Under the pieces are notes generated by a model that was given only the letters and a program-made list of their open reading frames with translations, was not told the DNA's origin and did no database searches. Both the position numbers and the translations under genes were made by a program. Of a DNA stretch of 32,627 nucleotides, positions 27,107-32,627 are shown one piece after another (position 1 is the first letter of the stretch; each line of letters opens with the position of its first letter). The DNA is from JAXGPL01 sp040766985 (GTDB taxonomy: Bacteria > Bacillota > Sulfobacillia > JAUYEG01). The stretch is taken from NCBI GenBank assembly GCA_040766985.1, contig JAXGPL010000023.1, forward strand, positions 1 through 32,627, written 5' to 3'.

Positions 27107-27120
27107 GGCAGGAACCTGCC
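27107..27120. promoter_or_regulatory. Palindrome GGCAGGAACCTGCC, candidate operator
   Basis: A 14-bp inverted repeat (GGCAGG-AA-CCTGCC) sits just upstream of a TATAAG -10 element (27134-27139), overlapping the expected -35 zone of the HTH gene. Its position is that of an autoregulatory operator. The claim rests on symmetry and spacing only. Confidence 0.45.
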
Positions 27121-27133
27121 CCGACCGGCGGCG

Positions 27134-27139
27134 TATAAG
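27134..27139 (+). promoter_or_regulatory. TATAAG -10 element, six bases before the HTH start
   Basis: TATAAG is followed by GCCCCT and then the ATG of the HTH regulator at 27146. A transcript starting 6-8 nt after the -10 would begin at or beside the ATG, so the message would be leaderless. No good -35 hexamer is visible; a bound activator or the palindrome at 27107-27120 may take its place. Confidence 0.4.
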
Positions 27140-27145
27140 GCCCCT

Positions 27146-27580
27146 ATGGCCCGCGACCACCGACTAGCCAGTATTGCCATTATGCTCGCCTCGGGACAAC
27201 GCCTTCGTGCGTCCGACCTGGCAGAGCGTTTCACTGTCAGCGAGCGCACCGTCTACCGCGACATGCAGCGCCTTGCCGACCAGGGCTTCCCGTTGGCGGC
27301 GATCCCCGGCCCCAACGGCGGCTACGCCCTGTTCGCGGCGACCACTTCGCGGAGCATCAATCTGGAGCTGGATGAGGCGGTAGCGCTGGCAATCGGCGCC
27401 GCGATGGCCAACGCTCTGATCAGCCGCGACGGCAGTGGAGCCGCCCGGCGCGCACTCGAGAAGATCCAGGCGGCGCTGCCGGAGACGATCTCTTGCGCAC
27501 TCCCCGACCTGCTCGGCCTGTTTCAGGACGGCGAGGCACCCTCGCCCCCTACCGCCTCCAACAGGCACACGCCCAGGTAA
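27146..27580 (+). CDS. Short HTH (DeoR/YafY-type winged helix) regulator
   Basis: 144 residues. The N-terminal winged helix-turn-helix (HRLASIAIMLASGQRLRASDLAERFTVSERTVYRDMQRLADQGFPL, then GPNGGYAL) is of the HTH_11 type found in YafY/WYL regulators. The C-terminal part (NLELDEAVALAIGAAM...ALEKIQAALPETI) is the linker region of that family, but the WYL ligand domain is missing, so this is a short form or a truncation. The ATG at 27146 lies six bases after a TATAAG element without a Shine-Dalgarno site. In the sequence it is in frame with the upstream cupin; whether it is made separately is unresolved. Confidence 0.7.
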   Translation: MARDHRLASIAIMLASGQRLRASDLAERFTVSERTVYRDMQRLADQGFPLAAIPGPNGGYALFAATTSRSINLELDEAVALAIGAAMANALISRDGSGAARRALEKIQAALPETISCALPDLLGLFQDGEAPSPPTASNRHTPR

Positions 27581-27841
27581 CCCTTTCAGCAACCAACTCC
27601 CTGCCCCCCGTCGCGGCGGCAGATCATCGGTCAGGGTGCGGGCCCGTGATCCGGCCCTGAGACCCCCTGCGGAGGACCTTAACGTAGGCCGTGGACGGTG
27701 ACCTGGATCTCGCAAGTACCGGTTGGCGAAAAATCAGGGTTTCTGAGATACCTGTTCTCTGAAACCCATACTCCAAACGCCCACGAAGGCCGGTTATGGC
27801 CCCGCAATGCACAGATTCTGAGAAACGAGGACCGGAAACCT

Positions 27842-27862
27842 CCAGGTCTCCGGAAAACCTGG
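27842..27862. terminator. Hairpin CCAGGT...ACCTGG, possible terminator of the ABC operon
   Basis: A 6-bp stem (CCAGGT 27842-27847 with ACCTGG 27857-27862) and a loop CTCCGGAAA, about 90 bp beyond the ABC ATPase stop. It shares the CCAGGTCTCC core with the much stronger terminator at 30967-30998, but no T run follows on the minus strand. Confidence 0.35.
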
Positions 27863-27863
27863 C

Positions 27864-27953
27864 CTCCCCGTAGCCTATTGGCGGGCGGCCGGCGTCCCCG
27901 TAGCCTGTTGGCGGGCGGCCGGCGTCCCCGTAGCCTGTTGGCGGGCGGCCGGC
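27864..27953. repeat. Tandem repeat, three copies of a 30-bp unit
   Basis: Three head-to-tail 30-bp units (GTCCCCGTAGCCTGTTGGCG followed by GGCGGCCGGC); the first differs at two bases. The array ends directly against the TAG stop of the ABC ATPase. Thirty is a multiple of three, so read-through of that stop on the minus strand would add a 10-residue repeat of the RLRGRRPPAN type. Confidence 0.88.
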
Positions 27954-28682
27954 CTAGATCAAGATCTTGCTCAGAAACGACTGCGTCCGAGGGTGCCGGG
28001 GGTTTCCAAAGACCTCGTCCGGCCTGCCCTCCTCGACGATCCTGCCTTCGTCGATGAACATGACCCGGTGGGCGACCTCGCGCGCAAAGCCCATCTCGTG
28101 CGTCACGCAAAGCATCGTCATGCCGCTGTGGGCGAGGTCCTTCATCACGTCGAGCACCTCCTTGATCATCTCGGGGTCGAGGGCGGACGTCGGCTCGTCG
28201 AACATCATCACCATCGGCTCCATCGCCAGGGCACGGGCGATCGCAACCCGCTGGCGCTGGCCACCGGATAGCTCGGCCGGGAACGCGCCGGCCTTGTCGG
28301 GCAGGCCGACCCGCTCGAGCAGGCGCATCGCCCGCTCATCGGCAGCCTGTTTGCTGAGCTTACGGACGTGGATGGGCGCGAGGGTGACGTTTTCCAGGGC
28401 CGTTTTGTGCGAGAACAACTCAAAGTGCTGGAAGACCATCCCGATCTCGGTGCGGATGCGGGAGAGATCCTTGCCCCTGGCTTTGTGAACGGACTCGCCG
28501 TTGATCGACACGTCGCCGCCATGGATGGGCTCAAGGGCGTTGATGCAGCGCAACAGGGTGCTCTTGCCCGAGCCGCTGGCGCCGATGATCACGAGCACTT
28601 CGCCCTTTTGGACCTCGAAGCTTACGCCGTTGAGCACACGAAGCGAGCCGAACGATTTGTGGAGATCGACTACCCTAACCAA
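27954..28682 (-). CDS. Polar amino acid ABC transporter ATPase (GlnQ/ArtP type)
   Basis: 242 residues, cytoplasmic. Walker A GASGSGKST (about residues 34-42), Q-loop MVFQHFELFSHKTALENV, signature LSGGQRQRV, Walker B VMMFDEPTSALD, and H-loop CVTHEMGFARE; the phrases HKTALENVTLAPI and EMIKEVLDVMKDLA are diagnostic of the polar amino acid (PAAT) family. The TTG start is supported by GAAAGGAGGA 9 nt upstream and overlaps the permease stop. Last gene of a three-gene importer operon. Substrate class polar amino acids; arginine or ornithine would suit the neighbouring pathway but is not shown. Confidence 0.93.
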   Translation of the reverse strand: MVRVVDLHKSFGSLRVLNGVSFEVQKGEVLVIIGASGSGKSTLLRCINALEPIHGGDVSINGESVHKARGKDLSRIRTEIGMVFQHFELFSHKTALENVTLAPIHVRKLSKQAADERAMRLLERVGLPDKAGAFPAELSGGQRQRVAIARALAMEPMVMMFDEPTSALDPEMIKEVLDVMKDLAHSGMTMLCVTHEMGFAREVAHRVMFIDEGRIVEEGRPDEVFGNPRHPRTQSFLSKILI

Positions 28683-29346
28683 TGCGGCTCGTCCTCCTTT
28701 CGATCAGCCGGACGGCCAGCGAGAGTGGATAGCAAATGGCCAGGTAAAACAGCGCCGAGAGGGCATAGGGCTGGAAACTGAGGAACGTCGCGGCCGTGAC
28801 CTTGCGCGCCGCGAACGTCAACTCGCTCAGCGCGAAGGCCGAGACCAGCGACGAGTCCTTGATCAGGCTGATGAACTGCCCGGCGAGGGCCGGGAGGATC
28901 CGCCGGAGGGCCTGAGGCAGGATGACCAGGGTCATCGCCTGCATCTGGGTCATGCCGCAGGAGAGGGCGGCTTCGGATTGCCCTCTGGATATCGACTGGA
29001 TCCCAGCACGGACGATTTCGGCTGTGTACGCCCCGGCAAACACCGCGAGCCCGATGGCCATGGGCAGAAACGAGTTGCCCGCCCACAACGGCGCCAGACC
29101 GAAATAGTAGATGAATAGCTGCACAAACAGCGGTGTGTTGCGGACGGCTTCGACGTAAACGGTTGCCGGCCCAGAGATATACCACCGCTTGGAAAGGCGC
29201 ATGCTGCCGGCGGCGACGCCGATGAAAACGGCCAGCACAAGCGCCGCGAGGGATAGCCGAAGAGTCATCCCGAGCCCCTGAATGTAGTTTGGCATGTACT
29301 CAAGGGTCCGCTGCCATTTGATCGGGTCGAAGAAAATATCGCTCAA
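28675..29346 (-). CDS. Polar amino acid ABC transporter permease
   Basis: About 223 residues with four to five hydrophobic segments, a typical HisM/GlnP-type channel. It carries the coupling (EAA) loop as EAALSCGMTQMQAMTLVILPQALRRILPAL and the family phrases EAVRNTPLFVQLFIYYFGLAP and FAGAYTAEIVRAGIQSI. The TTG at 29346 has GGTGGGAG about 6 nt upstream and gives the normal family start (LSDIFFDP); upstream in-frame codons to 29424 look non-coding. Only one permease gene is present, so the channel is likely a homodimer. It overlaps the ATPase start. Confidence 0.92.
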   Translation of the reverse strand: MSDIFFDPIKWQRTLEYMPNYIQGLGMTLRLSLAALVLAVFIGVAAGSMRLSKRWYISGPATVYVEAVRNTPLFVQLFIYYFGLAPLWAGNSFLPMAIGLAVFAGAYTAEIVRAGIQSISRGQSEAALSCGMTQMQAMTLVILPQALRRILPALAGQFISLIKDSSLVSAFALSELTFAARKVTAATFLSFQPYALSALFYLAICYPLSLAVRLIERRTSRIG

Positions 29347-29494
29347 GTGAGTCTCCCACCTTCCACTATGGAGCGCAGTATACCGGGATGCGGGCAATCC
29401 GCAGCGTGCTATCCCCGCTGACAAACCCGGCCCGGGCGCTCATCAGGTGTGGCCGCCGGGGCCGGCCGTACTCAAGGCCGCGCATGCTCCTGAG
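29347..29494. other. 148-bp gap within the ABC operon
   Basis: Between the binding-protein stop and the permease start. It contains GC-rich inverted sequence around 29,450-29,466 (GGCCGCCGGGGCCGGCC) that could form a hairpin and lower expression of the membrane parts relative to the binding protein, a common arrangement in such operons. No T run is present. Confidence 0.3.
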
Positions 29495-30331
29495 TTACTG
29501 GGGCATGTCCTGCTTCCAGGGCATATCCCTGAAGTAGTAGCCGTACATGGCCTCATAGTCCTCGTTGCCGACGAACTCGGTGAGGAAGGTGTTGAGCCAA
29601 TAGAGCAGGTCCATCTGACCCGGCCGGACAGCGATCCCCATGTTCTCAACAGTGAACGGTTCGAGGATGGCATAGGTCTTGTCCGGGTTGTCGGATGCGT
29701 AGATGCTGATCCAGTCGAGATCGTAGACCATGCCTTGGGCGTTGCCCGCCAGAACCTCGAGGCCCGCCGTCGTGGAGCCGTCGAACACCCGCAGAGTTGC
29801 GTTCTTGAAGAGGCGCTCGGCGGCGATATTGCCCGTCGTGCCCGAGGCCACGGCGATCACGTTGCCGGGCTTATCGAGGTCTTCCCAACTGCTGACGTTC
29901 TTGACGTTCTTGTTGACCAACAGCGCCTGGCCGGTGCGGAAGTACGGGATCGTGTAGTCGACGGACAGCGCACGGCTCGCCTTGATCGTCATGCCGGCAA
30001 TGACCAGGTCAAGCTGGCCCTGCTCTAGTGCCGGGATGAGGGACGCAAACTCGGACATGTCCTTCCATTCAACCGTAACCCCGAGGGCATCGCCGATCTT
30101 CTCCCCGAGGTCGATGTCAAAGCCGATCAGTTTACCGTCCTTGTTGACCATCTCAAAGGGGAAATACCCCGACGAGGTGCCGATGACGATCTTCTTCTTG
30201 GCCTGGATCGCCTTGATATTTGGGTGCACCGTACCGGTGCCGGTCGACGCCTGCTGCGCAGTGCAGCCGGCCAACATGCCGGTTGCAACAACGATCAGCA
30301 GCAGCACGGCCAGGACTCTCTTAGTTCTCAT
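29495..30331 (-). CDS. Amino acid ABC transporter substrate-binding lipoprotein (SBP_bac_3)
   Basis: 279 residues. Signal MRTKRVLAVLLLIVVATGMLAGC with lipobox LAGC (Cys near residue 23), so it is membrane-anchored outside the cell. The mature protein begins with the family pattern KKIVIGTSSGYFPFEMVNKDGKLIGFDIDLGEKI, followed by VEWKDMSEFASLIPALEQGQLDLVIAGMTI, DYTIPYFRTGQALLV and GTTGNIAAERLF; the conserved acidic and aromatic ligand-contact positions of polar amino acid binders are present. The ATG at 30331 has GGGAGGAA about 5 nt upstream. It is first in the operon with permease and ATPase. Ligand identity cannot be read from the sequence. Confidence 0.93.
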   Translation of the reverse strand: MRTKRVLAVLLLIVVATGMLAGCTAQQASTGTGTVHPNIKAIQAKKKIVIGTSSGYFPFEMVNKDGKLIGFDIDLGEKIGDALGVTVEWKDMSEFASLIPALEQGQLDLVIAGMTIKASRALSVDYTIPYFRTGQALLVNKNVKNVSSWEDLDKPGNVIAVASGTTGNIAAERLFKNATLRVFDGSTTAGLEVLAGNAQGMVYDLDWISIYASDNPDKTYAILEPFTVENMGIAVRPGQMDLLYWLNTFLTEFVGNEDYEAMYGYYFRDMPWKQDMPQ

Positions 30332-30960
30332 GCACGTTCCTCCCTCGAATGGTATTGCTTGGCCTTTCATTAGGCCTGTCGTGCACGCCGGTTCCCCTAC
30401 AGAATTGGGCGTGCGGACCGGGCCGAAGACACCGCCGGACGCTCGTAGGGGTACCACCCCAACCCGGCGACTCGATCGCCTCCCTCATCAACAACTCGCC
30501 TGCCGCGGTGGCGACCGCATCCTGCATAACTAATCACTGCGACTGCCGGCGCAATGAGCGCTTGCCGAAACAGTCAACCCGCTTCGCGGCAGAGGTATTT
30601 GGTTTCTATTCGCCGTATCTCCCTACTTTCCTGCGTGGAAATACGGCATGGTGGATTTTTATGCACTAGCAAGATCCCGCTGGGACAAGATATGGCCGCC
30701 GGGGTCGGGTCATGCTGCCTGGCACGTACATTACGCTGCCGGACCACGCCAACCCTTTGGTTTCCGAGGGCAGAGGACGCTTCCTTGAGATTGGTCCCCT
30801 CAGTGGCCCCCCGGCTGGCGTGCCCCGGCGACCTGATCGTGGGAGATCCACGTTCGCCCGGAATGCATACTCCAAAAGCCCCGATTCTCAGGGATACGGA
30901 CTCAGAACGACCCCAAGGGGCGTTCGATGTCGTTCGGAAGCCGGGTTCTGCGGGATTGGT
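30332..30960. other. Long non-coding region upstream of the ABC operon
   Basis: About 630 bp with no gene I can support; the short ORFs lack ribosome sites and family features. It should hold the ABC operon promoter. Read on the minus strand, TTGACT at about 30,578 and an AT-richer patch at 30,590-30,680 are the best promoter zone. Nearer the gene are hairpins GCACGCC...GGCGTGC (about 30,389-30,415) and GGCCT...AGGCC (about 30,362-30,378), and a T-box-like string near 30,437-30,460. Around 30,860 a CATACTCCAAAA block resembles the one at 27,768. Confidence 0.5.
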
Positions 30961-30966
30961 GCCGAG

Positions 30967-30998
30967 AAAGACCAGGTCTCCCGGTGACCTGGTCTTTT
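30967..30998. terminator. Strong bidirectional intrinsic terminator
   Basis: AAAGACCAGGTC (30967-30978) pairs perfectly with GACCTGGTCTTT (30986-30997) around a 7-nt loop (TCCCGGT), with TTTT at the plus-strand end and an A run at the other. A 12-bp GC-containing stem followed by T residues is a classic rho-independent terminator. On the minus strand it ends transcription about 110 bp after the sigma factor gene. Confidence 0.85.
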
Positions 30999-31109
30999 CC
31001 GATCCACATCATGGAGGCCGCGAGACGGGCGGCGGCTGAAGGAAGCAGTACCCATGAGTGCGCGTCGCGGTAGCGGCAGGGGCGGGCCCCTGGGCGGGGA
31101 GAGGACAGG

Positions 31110-31745
31110 CTATGCGCTCTCCTGCGGTCTACCCCCGGTCAACCAGCAGGCCAGGCGGTCGAGCGCGCGGCGCTCAATCCGCGATATATACGGCCGGGAA
31201 ACCCCTTTGCGGTCCGCGACCTCGCGTTGCGTGACCGGGCGCTCGCCGGCCAGTCCGTAGCGGAGCTCGATGACCTCGCGCTCGAGCGGCGTGAGCAGGT
31301 CCACGAGGCTCTTGGCCTCAAAGGCTTCGATCTTGCGGGTTACCTCGTCGGCGAGGTCCTCGGTCTCGCCGATCATGTCCAGCATTGTGCGGTCTCCGGC
31401 CTCCGAACTCATCGGGACGTCGAGAGATACCTCGGACTGGTGTTTCTGGTTCTTACGCAGGTACATGCGGACTTCGTTCTCGATACACTGGCAGGCGTAG
31501 TTGGCGAATGGGGTCTTCCGATCGGGGTCGTAGCTGTCGACGGCTTTGATCAGGCCGACCAGGCCGACCGAAACCAGGTCGTCCATATCCCTGACCTTGC
31601 CCCGCCAGTACTTGGTCTTGTGCGCCACGAGGCGCATGTTCCGTGCAATCAAACGCTGGCGCGCCATGGAGTCGCCTTGCTTCGAAAGCCGGATGCATCG
31701 CTCCTGCTCGGCCCGTGACATGGGGCGAGGGAAACCATTGCCCAA
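31110..31745 (-). CDS. Sporulation-type RNA polymerase sigma factor (SigK/SigE lineage)
   Basis: 211 residues. Region 2 shows ARNMRLVAHKTKYW, DMDDLVSVGLVGLIKAVDSYDPDRKTPFANYACQCIENEVRMYLR (core binding and -10 recognition), and region 4 shows LTPLEREVIELRYGLAGERPVTQREVADRKGVSRPYISRIERRALDRL (-35 recognition HTH). The phrases RLVAHK, SRPYISRIEKRAL-like and FP.P near the start are characteristic of SigK/SigE. The membrane-associated pro-sequence of those factors is absent, so it either needs no processing or is a vegetative paralogue. The TTG at 31745 follows GGGGGT by about 8 nt; an ATG at 31721 is the alternative. It is followed by the terminator at 30967-30998. Confidence 0.9.
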   Translation of the reverse strand: MGNGFPRPMSRAEQERCIRLSKQGDSMARQRLIARNMRLVAHKTKYWRGKVRDMDDLVSVGLVGLIKAVDSYDPDRKTPFANYACQCIENEVRMYLRKNQKHQSEVSLDVPMSSEAGDRTMLDMIGETEDLADEVTRKIEAFEAKSLVDLLTPLEREVIELRYGLAGERPVTQREVADRKGVSRPYISRIERRALDRLACWLTGGRPQESA

Positions 31746-31897
31746 GTAGCAGTACCCCCAGTCCCACCGCCCGCGGGATGGCGGCGAGGTCTCCCTGTCA
31801 TGGTATGGAGGGTATGGCCAAACGGTAACTTAGCAGGGATTTTGTTAGAGAATAGGCCAAGCGCCGGCGTGCCGGGCCGCTGGGGCCGATTCTGAGA

Positions 31898-31915
31898 GTG
31901 AAGGCCGGCCTTCAC
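31898..31915. promoter_or_regulatory. Perfect 18-bp palindrome GTGAAGGCCGGCCTTCAC
   Basis: An uninterrupted self-complementary 18-mer, whose symmetry extends imperfectly outward. A palindrome with no spacer is more like a dimeric regulator site than an RNA hairpin. It lies between divergent genes, about 150 bp from each start. Confidence 0.5.
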
Positions 31916-31996
31916 ACCTCCCCATGGCTGGGGCGAGGACTTCCGGCCATCGGGGGGGAATGACACGTCTAGCGGGGAATAGCCACGCATAGCCAT

Positions 31997-32025
31997 TTGT
32001 GCCTTGTTTTGGCCTGTGGTAAGAT
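31997..32025 (+). promoter_or_regulatory. Candidate sigma-A promoter for the AbrB/PIN pair
   Basis: TTGTGC (31997-32002), a 17-bp spacer and TAAGAT (32020-32025), about 47 bp before the ATG. The -10 matches four of six consensus bases and the -35 three, at ideal spacing. Confidence 0.5.
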
Positions 32026-32072
32026 CGAAGCAGCCCTTCTCTTACTAAACGCCCTGCCGGGAGTGGCGCCAG

Positions 32073-32402
32073 ATGATCAAGATCCGCGTTTCGTCCAAGG
32101 GTCAGGTCGTTATTCCGATTGAGGTGCGCGTCCACTACAACATCGACACAGGCACCGAGCTCGAGCTTCGTGAAGGCCCCGGCTACATCTCGCTTCACCC
32201 CCTGCCGGACAATCCGGTCCAGGCGGCGCGGGGTTTCCTCCGGCCTGCCCAGCAATCCCGATCGCTGTTGCGCGAACTACTTCGTGACAAGCAGTCGGCG
32301 ACCGGCCGCGGGAGATTGCGAGGGCGGCCGCGTAGAGACCAGGAAGACACCGCAAGTACCGAAGCTCCCCCTCCGACTCTCTTTGATCCCGTAAGGAACT
32401 GA
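32073..32402 (+). CDS. AbrB/SpoVT-type (VapB-like) antitoxin
   Basis: 109 residues. The N-terminal 45 residues (IKIRVSSKGQVVIPIEVRVHYNIDTGTELELREGPGYISLHP) are a swapped-hairpin AbrB domain, used for dimerisation and DNA binding. The following NPVQAARGFL and SLLRELLRDK should be the antitoxin arm that binds the toxin. The tail after about residue 75 is Arg-rich and unusual. GGGAG lies about 9 nt before the ATG. The PIN-domain gene starts 58 bp downstream, the normal order for vapBC, and such antitoxins usually repress their own promoter. Confidence 0.83.
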   Translation: MIKIRVSSKGQVVIPIEVRVHYNIDTGTELELREGPGYISLHPLPDNPVQAARGFLRPAQQSRSLLRELLRDKQSATGRGRLRGRPRRDQEDTASTEAPPPTLFDPVRN

Positions 32403-32460
32403 CCCGGGCCGACCGATCGGCGTCCTGCGGATGCCGAGGAGGCCGAGGAGGTGCCAACAC

Positions 32461-32627
32461 ATGCCGATTCTGCCGGACCCGGACCGGGTGGTGCTAGACA
32501 CATCCGCCCTGCTTGCCTACCTCAGCGACGACGCCGGCGCCGACACGGTCGAGCTTGTCCTGAACGCGGCCGCGCGCGGCCTTGTAAGCGTGGTTTCGCC
32601 GACGCTGTGCCTCGGTGAGGCGCTTTC
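32461..32627 (+). CDS. PIN-domain ribonuclease toxin (VapC-like), cut by window end
   Basis: The first 55 residues are visible, opening MPILPDPDRVVLDTSALLAYLSDD; the first catalytic Asp is in VLDTSALLAYL and the conserved Glu in LGEAL near residue 53. This is the N-terminal half of a PIN nuclease, usually about 130 residues. GAGGAGGTG lies 7 nt before the ATG. It follows the AbrB-type antitoxin in the same direction, forming a toxin-antitoxin pair; VapC toxins cleave tRNA or rRNA. Confidence 0.82.
   Translation, partial: MPILPDPDRVVLDTSALLAYLSDDAGADTVELVLNAAARGLVSVVSPTLCLGEAL

Larger units (their letters stand above)
27581..27953. other. 373-bp non-coding stretch with hairpins and a tandem repeat
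   Basis: No convincing gene lies between the HTH stop and the ABC ATPase stop. It holds, in order: an imperfect hairpin at 27737-27767 (12-bp stem GGGTTTCTGAGA / TCTCTGAAACCC with one mismatch, 7-nt loop), a CATACTCCAAA block at about 27768, a CCAGGT...ACCTGG hairpin at 27842-27862, and a 30-bp tandem repeat up to the ATPase stop. Confidence 0.6.
31746..32072. promoter_or_regulatory. 327-bp divergent region between sigma factor and AbrB-type gene
   Basis: No gene is seen. It holds a perfect 18-bp palindrome (31898-31915) and a plus-strand promoter (31997-32025) for the AbrB/PIN pair. Toward the sigma factor an extended -10-like TGCTAAGTT occurs near 31,830 on the minus strand, without a clear -35. 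Confidence 0.45.

Noticed and set aside
27864..27953. CRISPR array
   Set aside because: The three 30-bp units are directly adjacent with no spacers, and no cas genes are present; the same applies to the 27-bp repeat at 10,492.
1..32627. tRNA, rRNA, transposase or prophage genes
   Set aside because: No cloverleaf, rRNA core sequence, transposase or phage structural protein was recognised on either strand.

Overview
The window is about 32.6 kb of GC-rich bacterial DNA. It most likely comes from an anaerobic, amino-acid-fermenting member of the Bacillota (Firmicutes). Three things point there: a SigK/SigE-lineage sporulation-type sigma factor at the right end, an LPXTG-like (LPATG) cell-wall-anchored protein, and an AdoCbl-dependent ornithine fermentation cluster like those of Clostridia. 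GTG and TTG starts are common. Genus cannot be read from the sequence.

Layout, left to right. (1) 1-4,573, minus strand: a D-amino-acid/peptide operon with N-acyl-D-amino-acid deacylase, alanine racemase, M28 metallopeptidase and the start of an ICMT-like membrane protein. (2) 4,673-9,034, minus: an uptake cluster with a surface Ig-like protein, FecCD/BtuC permease, ATPase and binding lipoprotein (cobalamin or another chelate), ending in a TiaS-like protein. (3) 9,217-10,506, plus: an MFS transporter followed by a 27-bp tandem repeat. (4) 10,675-15,488, minus: a class III CoA-transferase and a 1.1-kDa-scale (about 1,130 residue) STAND ATPase-TPR-SARP/BTAD regulator. (5) 15,530-24,935, minus: the centrepiece, ord-ortA-ortB-oraS/oraE-mutL-like-arcC-cDPG-synthetase-like GTPase. 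(6) 25,089-27,580, plus: a DMT exporter, an RHH regulator, a cupin and a short HTH regulator. (7) 27,954-30,331, minus: a polar amino acid ABC importer. (8) 31,110-32,627: a sporulation-type sigma factor and a VapBC-like AbrB/PIN pair cut by the window end.

How the genes fit together (inference): amino acids enter through the ABC importer. D-ornithine is rearranged by AdoCbl/PLP-dependent OraSE to 2,4-diaminopentanoate, oxidised by Ord, and cleaved with CoA by OrtAB to alanine and acetyl-CoA. The MutL-like ASKHA protein would reactivate the B12 enzyme, the BtuCDF-like importer would supply the corrinoid, and ArcC would make ATP from carbamoyl phosphate. The alanine racemase/D-aminoacylase operon fits the D-amino acids this pathway uses and produces. 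No dedicated ornithine racemase is in the cluster.

A major caveat: two patches (about 3.9-6.4 kb and 20.2-24.1 kb) carry many single-base indels that break the D-aminoacylase, TiaS-like, binding-protein, oraE, ortB, ortA and ord frames, while long genes between them are intact. Family-conserved residues persist in the alternate frames, and many sites are homopolymers, so sequencing error is the simplest explanation; concerted recent decay is the alternative.
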